A DNA stretch of 64,000 nt from Novakomyces olei. Taxonomy: Eukaryota; Ascomycota; Novakomycetes; Novakomycetales; Novakomycetaceae. A model generated the notes under the pieces. That model did not search any database, was not told where the DNA came from, and saw only the letters and a program-made list of their open reading frames with translations. Positions 22,359-33,193 of this stretch are shown here, in pieces (position 1 is the first letter of the stretch; the number at the start of each line of letters is the position of its first letter). The stretch covers positions 124,001 to 188,000 of the forward strand of contig JADEYG010000002.1 in NCBI GenBank assembly GCA_016906335.1, written 5' to 3'. The position numbers were made by a program, and so were the translations under genes.

Positions 22359-24548
22359 ATGCCGCGAAGCACAAGCGACTCTGAGCCGGGTTCGTTGACA
22401 AAATTTCCAAAACGGTCGGGGAAAGCATGTGAAAACTGCAGGCGACGAAGAATCAAGGTGTGCCTATTGCTTTTGTGCCTATTTCTTTTGTGCTCATTAC
22501 TTTGTGCCTATTACTTTTGCATTGCCTATTGCTGACTTGGATGTAGTGCTCGGGAGGCGGACAGGTGTGTTGTAATTGCCTCAAGCTTAATATCCGCTGT
22601 ACTTATCGTCCGTCTTACAGAGCGAAAAGCGGCAATGGCTCACGGCTGCGTTCAAGGTACATTCTGGTATATGAGTTTGCTTTCTGACGGCTTTTAAGTT
22701 CGGAATCAGCAGACGATTTGGCGCAGCCGATCAATGCGCACCGCAATAGTAGCGTAGGCAGTGATGACGCATCGAAATCGCCATATTATGGTATGGAACA
22801 TGAGCAATTGCACATACCGTTTCCGTTTCTTATTCTCCTATTCAGAGTATTGCTCGCGTGTGACCTCTTTCCTTGACCCCCAACTTTGCGTACTTTATTC
22901 TTCTTATTTTCATGGCGCACTAATGGTATTAGGCCCGTCTAGCCATCGCTATTTCTTGTCAAAGCTATACTCTTACATGAACGCACGCAACCCTCAGAGT
23001 AACGCGTTCAAAAAGTTCCTCTCGCAGCCCAATCCTGAAACGAGCACTACAACCCAGAATGAAAATTATATGGCTAGCATCGAGCTTGATGAGCTAGAGA
23101 TGCTCCAGGTCCTGAAAAACTCGTTTCAAGGCTTTGATTTGATTATAGCTTTGGTGGACCAAGAACAGTATGAAGCAACTGCATCACGGTTGTGGCAAAC
23201 AAAATCACAGATTGCCGATGGGAAAAAGAGCTCGGAACTCTCGCTTTTATTTGCCATGATATGCCTTGGGTTAAGTATGAACTGTTGCCAGTCATTTATA
23301 AGGGAAATTCATCGCAGCGTTTGGCTCTCCGTGTACATGAAGCGGGCACAAACCCGGCTGCCTTCGATGCTTGATACTTTTGATGTGACTACGGTCCAGG
23401 CGTACATTTTATGCAGCATTCTTCTTATTTTTCAGGCACACAATGACTCTGCTTACTTGTACGTGGGCTGTGCTGTGAGAATGGCAATTGCTCTGGGATT
23501 TCATAGTATAAACGTGCACAAAACTGAAATTGCGCAAATTCAGGCTGCTGGCCATAGGACCTGGGTGGCGTGCTGTGTCTGGGAAAACATGATCTCTATA
23601 ATCATGGGCCGACCGAGCATTAGCGCCAAAATTGCAATGGCTCCTTTTGTTGGCGACGCGTTCGAGCAAGTTGGTCTATCTGCGGGGCACGTACGTGTGC
23701 GGTACTTGTACGTGACAAAAATCGTAGATCGAATAAACTCTATATACAATGACGCCGAGGGCCAGAGTGATTTGGTGCACGTGTACACATCCGTTTGTAA
23801 TGTTGCGCAAGATATGGAAGCCATACTTGACGAGGCTCCATTGCATTTACGGATTAAAGACGTCAACGAGTTGGCCACGGTTAATGACGAACAATGCCGA
23901 GAATGGTTTTGGATACGGCTACTCTACCTTCAAATCAAGCTGATCATGCTTCGGCCTTTTCTTGTGTTTTCTATGTATTTCAATGGCAAGAGCGACGATC
24001 AGCTAGATCCGCAAGTTCAGAATCTGATAAGAATTGGCCGTGAAGAGTGCCTGGAGACGGCTATATCGATTCCTAAGCTTTTGAGAATGGTGGCACATAG
24101 AATTGCACAATTCCAGCATCACTGGTTTGCCTGCAGATATGTGGAGCCGGCAGCCATGATTTTGTTTTTCTACATTTTGACAAGCCCGGCAAGCATATCG
24201 GACGCTCTTGCTTTTCGGATTAGCTCTGCTCTCACCGACGCGTGCTCGTACATCGGTGTTGAAGCCGACGCAGTCCCTGTCGTTGCCCAGTCAAAGACTG
24301 TTGTTACAGACGCATTAAATTCTCTGCAAAGTTTGAGGGAAACGCAACTGTCCTTTGATGATTCCTACCTGCGATCTTTCTTTGCTACAGCTTCGACTGA
24401 AAGCGCCGGGCAAGACGCTTCCCTACGATTTTCAAATGAAGAACCCTTGAGAAACGATGGCATCAATGTCCATTTGGACACAGAAATCTGGGACACGGAG
24501 AGTTTTTGGCTGCAGACTTTGAGTATTCTGGGGTTCAATCAGGCCTGA
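22359..24548 (+). CDS. Zn2Cys6 binuclear-cluster transcription factor
   Basis: Exons are 22359-22457, 22547-22656, 22699-22790 and 22933-24548 (638 aa). The DNA-binding domain spans the first intron: C24-x2-C27-x6-C34 and C41-x2-C44-x6-C51, with the basic loop NCRRRRIK. Exon 4 must be joined from TATTATG to GCCCGTCT (intron end ACTAATGGTATTAG) to give YYGPSSHRYFLSKLY, the usual start of the fungal middle homology region. That region continues through AYILCSILLIFQAH and AVRMAIALGFHSIN. It is a nuclear regulator, probably of the neighbouring DUR3, amidase and MFS genes and of itself, as its own promoter carries four octamers with CGG cores. The first ATG in frame is 22359. Intron 1 holds loosely repeated GTGCCTATT units. 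Confidence 0.92.
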
Positions 24549-24974
24549 TTTAATTTATTCCCTTCTCGAATCTGTTGGTTAGTATTATTTGTTGTGCATA
24601 TTTAGTCTTGTTCTTGGTCGTTTGCGGCCAATAACATTTGTTTAATGATATCGAATCAGTCGGCCTGCTTTCGCTCCTGCTGCACGAGCGCTACAGCCTT
24701 CTCCATAAAAAATCAAATACTTGGATTATGTACAATATGAGCCCGATAGGGTTGGTTCACTATATAACTTATGTAAAGGTGAAAGGTGGGCGTTGTAGGT
24801 TTAAGTGGGATGCAGACAGTGAGTACTCAATGGTCTCGCGATAGCCAATCGAGTTTGTTCCCTTTACCAATGTTCTTCCTTTACCAATGATTATCCAATC
24901 GATTACTGTTTGTGACAAATAGACGTACCGGCAATGTCCATTGCCGGAAAATATAAATTTAATGTTATCACAGA

Positions 24975-25026
24975 TTATTCCGCTGCACTGCCGCGGTTAT
25001 TCCGCGCTTGTGTTTATAGTATTCCG
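24975..25026 (-). promoter_or_regulatory. Three CGGAATAA-type sites before the amidase, 22-bp steps
   Basis: On the minus strand, octamers occupy 24975-24982, 24997-25004 and 25019-25026 (the last as CGGAATAC). The steps are exactly 22 bp, two helical turns, matching the 11-bp phase of the other two promoters. They lie 121-172 bp upstream of the amidase start codon. Confidence 0.75.
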
Positions 25027-25027
25027 C

Positions 25028-25080
25028 GATAAGAAAATGCGATAAGACGCGATAAGACGCGACAAGAAGCGAAAAGACGG
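25028..25080 (+). promoter_or_regulatory. GATAAG array with 10-bp tandem unit
   Basis: GATAAG occurs at 25028, 25041 and 25051. From 25041 a 10-bp unit (GATAAGACGC) repeats and then decays to GACAAGAAGC and GAAAAGACGG. This is a dense set of HGATAR nitrogen-control sites directly between the operator octamers and the amidase gene. The rest of the 24549-25146 gap shows no gene. Confidence 0.72.
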
Positions 25081-25146
25081 AGGCGGCGCTTCTTTGATTG
25101 AAGCGTCAGTATAAATACAGCACTTTGAACACATTGTATTACTGAC

Positions 25147-27002
25147 ATGTCAAGCATGACAAAGCCGTCTTGGGAGCAGATTGCTTTGGGAAAAAGGCAG
25201 GCGCTCTACGAGCGAATCCCTGTGGGATGGCGACTCGACAATGTTCCATCTCCGCAAGATGCGCCCAGTACGGATGCGTACTTGGACTCTATTCTGGCCG
25301 AAAACGAAGTAGCCATAGTGCACTTGTCGGCAAATCAGCTGCTTGAACGAATGGGGACGGGCAGACTAAGCGCGGTCGATGTGTGTAAGGCGTTTTGCCA
25401 CCGCGCGGCTCTTTGCCACCAGCTAGTAAGCCATTCAATTCAAAATAAAAAACTTTTCCAAGCCACAAATGGCTCTGCAAACTACTCTGCCATGCTCTGA
25501 TATGCTCTTATCGCCCAGCCTGACACGCTAGACAAACTGCTTGAGCGAGATATTCTTTGATGACGCTCTCCAGCATGCGGATCAATTGGATCATTATTTC
25601 AGACAGCACGGAGAGATGATGGGGCCGCTTCATGGGCTTCCCATATCTTTGAAGGTAACCCGAAAAAAATAAAAATAAAGCAAAATAAAGCAAATATTTT
25701 GCTAGCCACTAACATTGTCAGGACCAGTTTAACGTTGCGGGTGTAGAGACATCATTGGGAATTGTGGGCCTGTTAGGGAACCCGGTTGCCGTCGAAAACG
25801 AATCGCTTCTCGTTAAAATTATGCGTGAAAATGGTGCAATATTGTTTGTTAAAACAACAGTTCCAATGGCGATGATGTCGGCCGATACATTTTCAAACAT
25901 TCATGGGCATACTGTGGCTTCTTTTAACCGCACATTGTCATCGGGTGGAAGTTCCGGAGGCGAGGCGACACTTGTTGCCTCTCATGGAGCAGTGGCAGGG
26001 TGGGGCACGGATTTGGCAGGAAGCGTGCGTATTCCCTGCACTTTTCAAGGACTTTATGGCCTTCGTCCCAGCACTGGCCGAATTCCATACTGGAATGTTG
26101 CGAATACGAATGAAGGGCAGCCAGTTATGCCCTCCGTTATAGGACCAATTGCTAGATCAATTGATGAAATTGAGCTGTTGATGAAATGCGTTATGGATTC
26201 ACATCCTTGGATGTACGATGCTAAATTGTCTCCATTGAATTGGAAAACTTTGGACCACAACAAGGAACATATTACGTTTGGAGTCTTGCGGTGGAATGGA
26301 ATAGTCATGCCTCATCCCCCGGTGCAGAGAGCAGTCGCCGAATGTGTAAGGGCGCTTGAGACAGCGGGACAAAGCGTCTTGGAGCTGGATCCACCTGACT
26401 TTATTCCTGATATAATCAAATGCGCAGGCGAGCTATTATCGGCCGATCAGATGGAGTGCTTGTTGCGACTTTGTGACCTTACAGAGGAGCCAGTTATTCC
26501 TCAAATACGAAAACTAAAAGCGCATGCAATGGGCAAGAACGCAAAGGATATATCGATAGCAGAATACTGGGAGATGGCGGAACGACGATACCATTTGCAG
26601 CAAAAATTCATTGATTTCTGGAATGACACGGCAGCCAAAACTGCAAGCAAAAGACCAATCGATGTCTTAATTTGCCCTGCTTGGGAGATGACGGCTTTCA
26701 GGCCTGGAGAGGCAGCGGCGACGCGCACAATGTACACAATCTTGCAAAACTTTATGGACTTTTGCGCAATTTCCTGTCCCGTTACTTGTGCTGACAAGAA
26801 CAAAGACTGTCTGTCTATCAATTATACTCCCACAAATGAGCTTGACAAAGCGGTTCAGGAAATGTATGATGCCAGCCAAAGTCATGGGAGCCCTGCTGGC
26901 GTTCAACTGTGCGGCAGAAGGCACCAAGAAGAACTGCTTATTAGCGCCACGCGCGTTCTGGAAAACGCTCTTAATCACAATAATGGGAGCGAAAATGTTT
27001 AG
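25147..27002 (+). CDS. Acetamidase-type amidase (amidase signature family)
   Basis: Exons are 25147-25425, 25532-25654 and 25722-27002 (560 aa). It hydrolyses a carboxamide to acid plus ammonia in the cytosol; fungal relatives (AmdS type) act on acetamide and related amides. The Ser-cisSer-Lys triad is intact: K134 in GLPISLKDQFN, S211 in SSGGSSGGE and S235 in GTDLAGSVRIP. Exon 2 restores the conserved TNCLSEIFFDDAL, and introns end CTGACACGCTAG and CTAACATTGTCAG. It is the last gene of the MFS-DUR3-regulator-amidase cluster and carries the same operator and GATA sites, so amide and urea use are probably co-regulated. The exact substrate is not evident. Confidence 0.94.
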
Positions 27003-28116
27003 AAGTCCATTATAATCTGTCAGATTGCCCGCAGTTTGGCAATGCGAGAACAGAGTGACAAATTAGGGTGAACACTGAGAACAAGGTGAAAATGTACATG
27101 GTGCGAGATGTGGGTTTACGGAATGATAGAGCAGCAAGAAACACTGGTTAAATATCATAAACTAGCCTTTACTGGCAAAGACCACTAGTTTGATTGAAAA
27201 CTGGATCTAGTTGAACTTGTAACGACAAAATTCTCGTGTCGCGTCAAAGAAATTAAAGCATGAAAGGCTATAATGGGCATGTATGTTTTGACTTGGATTC
27301 TTGACTTGGATTTTGAACGTGTGCAATTGAACAAAAGTCAAATATTGATTGTCTGTATTTAATATAATTTCTTCCCACTAATGAGCAAGGCAGAGAAAGT
27401 ATAGACAGTTTAGACACAATGGTTCCATTATGAGAGGTTTGTCAGTGGGAAAGAAATTAAACGAAACTAGCACCTAAGCGTCTACAGCTAAATGGGCTCA
27501 GGCGGCTGACGACTTTTGCATTTGAAGATCGATTAATTCAAACTAATTTGCTTCAACCCCGGCTCATAAACATCCTGTCCACCGGTAAATTTCGTGTAGG
27601 TCTCTACAACAGAATGAGCACTTATATACGACAGGCGTTCCTAGTGTCGGATCGCCAAAGCTACTGCACAGATATATGAGTGAATAAATAAATGTATCAT
27701 CGATCAAACTCGTATGTCTACGCGTCCCATTGCGAAGGCACTTTGAGCGTAATCCACAAAAGACGTAAATACCAAAACCGTAAATACTAAAAAAAAAGAC
27801 TCACAGGCTTTTCGGTCGTTGACAGTCGTCGATCAGATCCAGTATTCCACTCTTACTTGCCAATGCTACAAGTAATTGTTCATGCATATCGGACAACATT
27901 GCTCTTTTTCATACAATGTAATCCCAATTTCATTATTTCTGCATTATATTAAAGAGAAAACAGAAAACCAGCGGACACGCACAAGATATAAAATAGAATA
28001 AAAATAAATTAAATAAATAAATTAAATAAAATAGATAGAATAAATAAAATAAAATCAACTAGAAAAAATAAAATAAAAATAAAATAAAAATAAATAAATA
28101 AGCGTCGAGGACGGCA
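27003..28116. other. Intergenic gap of 1.1 kb, no gene seen
   Basis: 3' flank of the amidase and promoter of the AVT-type gene. The last 130 bp before the AVT start are almost pure AATAAA-like sequence. No open frame with protein-like composition and no RNA gene were found. Confidence 0.55.
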
Positions 28117-30309
28117 ATGAGCACAGCACCAGGCCAAAACGGCACCGGCAGCACCGGAGGCGGCACTGCTGCCGGTGGCGGTAGTGTCTCTGGAACGAAC
28201 GCAGGCAATTCTTCGCCACTGAGCCGTTCTATCCAGATCTCACGGCTTGGCCAGTCGCCGTATACGGCGAAGCATGAATCAGCAGCAGCGTCTCCGCCTC
28301 CAGCGGCATCGTCTTCGCCGCATTACAGGATCTCTGGGTTCGAAGATCCAGAGATTGTACGGAGGCATTTAGTCAATGCTGCTCCAAAAGACAGGCAGGA
28401 CACCTCGACTGGCACAGACGCGTCAGGAGCCAAACAGAGCTCAGCGGCAGAGGCCGCGTCGGCTCGGGACAGTGCCTTTGAGGACGATTTTTCTCTGCAG
28501 CTGCAAGGCGGGGACATCCATCGGCAGCTGTACCGATGGCAGAACGAGGTAGACAGGCGTGCCGAGGAGCAGAGGCAGCTGGCTGCGGGTTCGAGTCCCG
28601 GTGCTGGCGTATTAAAAAGGAGTCGGAGCGATAACGCGCTCGAGTCTGGAGCGGGTGTGGCTGCCGCAGGCGTTGACGCGGGGACTGCACCCGTTCTGGC
28701 CGACTCGGAGATCAAAAACATGATGATTCCTGGCGGTATGAGACGCAATTATATCCGCAACAAGGCTCGGCAGGACAGTGTTCAGTCGCGTGCTGGTTCT
28801 GCCCATTCAAGAGAGCAGAGCAGTGGCAGAGGCCGGACTGATACTCTGCCGCCACTGTCGCCTCGTCTTGCTCCGTCTGCTAATCCTCCTGCTCACCAGA
28901 CTTCGACTCCTTTTACCCGTAATTTTATCGAGTTCCTCAGCCTGTACGGCCATTTTGCTGGTGAGGAGTTGGAGGACGAAGACGAGGATGTGGGGCCGCT
29001 TGATGGAGGTGCCGCACTGTCAGCGGCAGAAAATGCGGCACTGAATGAACGCCGACCGCTGCTCTCGGACGTTGGCGCCAGCAGTGGGAGTTATAGCGGA
29101 GCGCTTACCCGGAAGCGCAGCAATATACTCGTCACCGGCCACGCTAGCTCACAAAAGACTGTTTTATTGTTGCTCAAGTCTTTTGTTGGGACGGGAATCC
29201 TGTTCCTGCCCAAGGCTTTTTTGAACGGAGGCATGCTGCTATCCACGATTTTGCTGGTCGGAATCGCGCTTCTCTCGCTCTACTGCTTCATTCTGCTTAT
29301 AAACACACGACTGGCTGTGCACGGGAGCTATGGTGACATTGGTGGCGCTCTTTACGGGCCCTTTATGAGACTCGCTATTCTAACGTCTGTGGCCGTCTCC
29401 CAAATCGGGTTTGTATGTGCATACACCATCTTTACCGCTGAAAATTTGGGAGCCTTTGTGCGTGAAGTCACGCACAACCATTCAAACCCGGATATTTTCT
29501 GGATGATTGTGGTGCAGTTGGTTGTCTACCTGCCCTTGGCCATGATTAGAAAGATACACAAGCTTTCCGGCACTGCATTAGTGGCAGATTTTTTTATTCT
29601 GCTTGGCATTATCGTCATTTATTACTACGATATTGCCTCGCTCATTACTCACGGAATCGCCAAGGATGTGAAGCAGTTCAATAGCTCATGGGCACTGACT
29701 TTTGGCACCTGTATCTTTACCTTTGAAGGTGTTGGAGTGCTGATCCCGATCCAGGAGACAATGAGACACCCTGAACGGTTTCCTCGACTCCTTATTATCG
29801 TCATGGTGGCAACAATTGCTCTTTTCCTCTCCGTGGCAATGATTTCCTATGCTGCTTATGGATCCGCTACAGAGACTGTAGTAATTTTGAACCTGCCTCA
29901 TGGAACAGCCACGGTGCAGGCCATCCAGTTTTTGTATGCGTGTGCTATTTTGCTCAGTACCCCTCTGCAACTGTTCCCGGCTATTCGCATTGTGGAAACA
30001 GGACTGTTTCGTAAAAGCGGCAAGGGCGATGCTGTTGTAAAATGGGAAAAGAACGTGTTCCGGTTTGGACTCGTGCTAGCTTGTGCCCTTGTTGCTTGGG
30101 GAGGGTCGAATAATCTGGACTCTTTTGTCTCCCTGACTGGTTCGTTTGCCTGCATTCCGCTCGTATACATTTATCCTCCTCTTTTGCATTTACGCGCAGT
30201 CTCCCGGACCGGTTGGTCGCATGCTCTCAACATTTTTCTCATTATTTTCGGGGCTACTTCCATGGTTTACACCAGTTACAGCACTATCGTTGAATGGGTT
30301 CGCAGCTAA
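28117..30309 (+). CDS. AVT3: Vacuolar amino-acid transporter, AAAP family (Avt3/Avt4 type)
   Basis: A single exon of 730 aa. Avt3/Avt4 export neutral amino acids from the vacuole. The N-terminal 340 residues are hydrophilic, Gly/Ser/Ala-rich and acidic near 285-300, typical of this branch. The transporter core begins SSQKTVLLLLKSFVGTGILFLPKAFLNGG, followed by YGDIGGALYGPFMR, FEGVGVLIPIQETMRHPERF and about eleven membrane segments. The start is the first ATG after an A/T-rich leader. Confidence 0.93.
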   Translation: MSTAPGQNGTGSTGGGTAAGGGSVSGTNAGNSSPLSRSIQISRLGQSPYTAKHESAAASPPPAASSSPHYRISGFEDPEIVRRHLVNAAPKDRQDTSTGTDASGAKQSSAAEAASARDSAFEDDFSLQLQGGDIHRQLYRWQNEVDRRAEEQRQLAAGSSPGAGVLKRSRSDNALESGAGVAAAGVDAGTAPVLADSEIKNMMIPGGMRRNYIRNKARQDSVQSRAGSAHSREQSSGRGRTDTLPPLSPRLAPSANPPAHQTSTPFTRNFIEFLSLYGHFAGEELEDEDEDVGPLDGGAALSAAENAALNERRPLLSDVGASSGSYSGALTRKRSNILVTGHASSQKTVLLLLKSFVGTGILFLPKAFLNGGMLLSTILLVGIALLSLYCFILLINTRLAVHGSYGDIGGALYGPFMRLAILTSVAVSQIGFVCAYTIFTAENLGAFVREVTHNHSNPDIFWMIVVQLVVYLPLAMIRKIHKLSGTALVADFFILLGIIVIYYYDIASLITHGIAKDVKQFNSSWALTFGTCIFTFEGVGVLIPIQETMRHPERFPRLLIIVMVATIALFLSVAMISYAAYGSATETVVILNLPHGTATVQAIQFLYACAILLSTPLQLFPAIRIVETGLFRKSGKGDAVVKWEKNVFRFGLVLACALVAWGGSNNLDSFVSLTGSFACIPLVYIYPPLLHLRAVSRTGWSHALNIFLIIFGATSMVYTSYSTIVEWVRS

Positions 30310-31498
<1,189 letters not shown>

Positions 31499-32467
31499 TT
31501 ACGGGTTCCTGCACTCTTGCGCATACTCCCGTCGTAGATAATCTACCGCGTCAAATACGGCAGCAATGAGATCGTTCTCATCCAGACGCAAAGCGTGCAT
31601 CGAATGGCACGGCAGAACCGCACGGCGCCGGAAATGGGCGTCTAGTATAACAACTGCGTCAAGGCACGCTTGCCCCGCTGCCATTGGATGATGCATTCCA
31701 AGGCTCCGAGTCAATTTTTTTTGAGTATCAGACACTGCGATCAGTATTGGTAAGACGGCAACACGTGAGCCTAGTCACACGGTCGTGTACAAGACAGCTC
31801 GACCAATTGAAGAACAGAGAAGCCAGAGTAAAAAAGTATAAAATACCATAAATACCATAAAATACCATAAAATACCAAAAATACAATATCAAGTTATAAA
31901 TTTTAGCTTGATGCTACACTTACACAGCGGGAATGTAACACATCCCGACGGAAGGCTGGACAGCCAACGCAAATGAGCGTGCGACGAGTCGACCGACACT
32001 CCGTAGAGACGGCAACCACGAGAGTTTAAATCACGGTAGACTGTACTTAGCGCAAACAAATGGCCAGGCCCATCCAGCCCCGAGCTTTGTGCAAACTGCC
32101 CACCGTAAAAAGTAAGGGCGAACAAAGTACAGGGCGCAGACATAATCTCGTGTGATCCGAGTCGGCGTACGACATTCTCGCCCGGTGTTACGCACTCGAT
32201 ATGGTCAAATGCAAGAGTGATCGAGCGGTCCGCGTCAGTTACAAATGACGGACGACCTAACGCGTCCACAGATCCGAAAGCGGCACGCGTTCTTTTGCTC
32301 GGAGACGCGTCAATTGGCCTTTGCGCGTGTTTAGGCGACAAAACAATGGTGTTGCTTCCACTGGTGCTACTGCCGGAATGGGAACGAACGCGTTTTACGC
32401 GAGGCGTGGCCGGCAAATAATGAGCCGGCGCCGGCGCGTGCGCCGGCGCTTGCGAGTCGACATCCAT
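31499..32467 (-). CDS. Peroxiredoxin-fold protein lacking the peroxidatic cysteine
   Basis: Exons are 32467-31924 and 31734-31499 (259 aa). The C-terminal 170 residues follow the AhpC/Prx1 pattern: a core strand TLFALTFY, then ALSTVYRDLNSRGCRLYGVSVDSSHAHLRWL, FPLLSDTQKKLTRSLGM and a final helix ending YAQECRNP. The intron join at FPL/LSD recreates the canonical FPLLSD block. Where Prx1 has the catalytic VCP motif, this protein reads GGQFAQSSGLDGPGHLF with no Cys. The C-terminal Cys, in the place of the resolving Cys, is kept. The first 60 residues are Pro/Ala/Ser-rich and basic, with SPSKRTR-like motifs that could act in nuclear targeting. Peroxidase activity is unlikely; a chaperone or scaffold role is inference. 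Confidence 0.72.
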
Positions 32468-32818
32468 AATGTCAATTGCTTCACATGAGCTCTCCCACTG
32501 ACGCCCGTTACTGTATGCAACACACGCTTAAACTGGGGCTCGAGTGCTTATAAGGGCAGATCCCAGTTACTTGTAAATTAGATTCAGTATTTGTTTCCAG
32601 ATTGCCTAGATAATTCAAGTAATACGAATCGAAATGTGTAAGACGTCCATATTGGAAAAGTAACTTTGCAGCGGGTAACACACTGAGTAAAGCTTGCTCT
32701 GTAACAAACTCAAAGGAATGAAGAGTAAACCTTAGAGTAAGCTCGGAAATAGACTCAGTAATAAAGTAATAATTCGACAAGTAACGCTAGAGGCGACCAC
32801 CACAGGAAACTATAAAGT

Positions 32819-32902
32819 AAGCTTACAAGCAAGACTACAGGCAAGCTTACAGACAACTTCACAAGCAAGCTTACAGGCAACTTCACAATCAAATTACCAG
32901 CA
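32819..32902. repeat. Degenerate 12-bp tandem repeat
   Basis: About seven 12-bp units of the form AAGCTTACAGGC / AACTTCACAAGC lie in the divergent gap (32468-33193) between the peroxiredoxin-like and coiled-coil genes. Looser GTAA-rich sequence continues on both sides. No gene is seen in the gap. Confidence 0.75.
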
Positions 32903-33193
32903 AGCTCTGAGTCGACATTCTCAGTAACAGAACAGTGAGATCCCAAATATACTGTCGGTTTACGACGAATAAGTCGCAAGTAACGCAGATTAACGCGTCG
33001 CAAATATATTGTAATATTGCGATTTGCCATTCATTGTTTGTGCATATACTGTGGGCAGAGACAAGGCCGGTCGGATCAAACGACGAGTCGGAGCCTTGCC
33101 TTACGGCCTTTTTATTCTTAAATTTAGCGCAATATTCACTGTGCATGAACGGCAGATTAAGGTGGCTCGACAACAGCGCTGACAGCAGTGCTC

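Noticed and set aside
22761-22932. Upstream extension of the regulator's long frame (starting near 22761)
   Set aside because: This segment is intron: splicing from 22790 to 22933 restores the YYGPSS motif and links the zinc cluster in frame.
28588-28602. tRNA B-box-like GGGTTCGAGTCCCGG
   Set aside because: It lies within the AVT-type coding sequence, and no A box or cloverleaf arms could be found around it.
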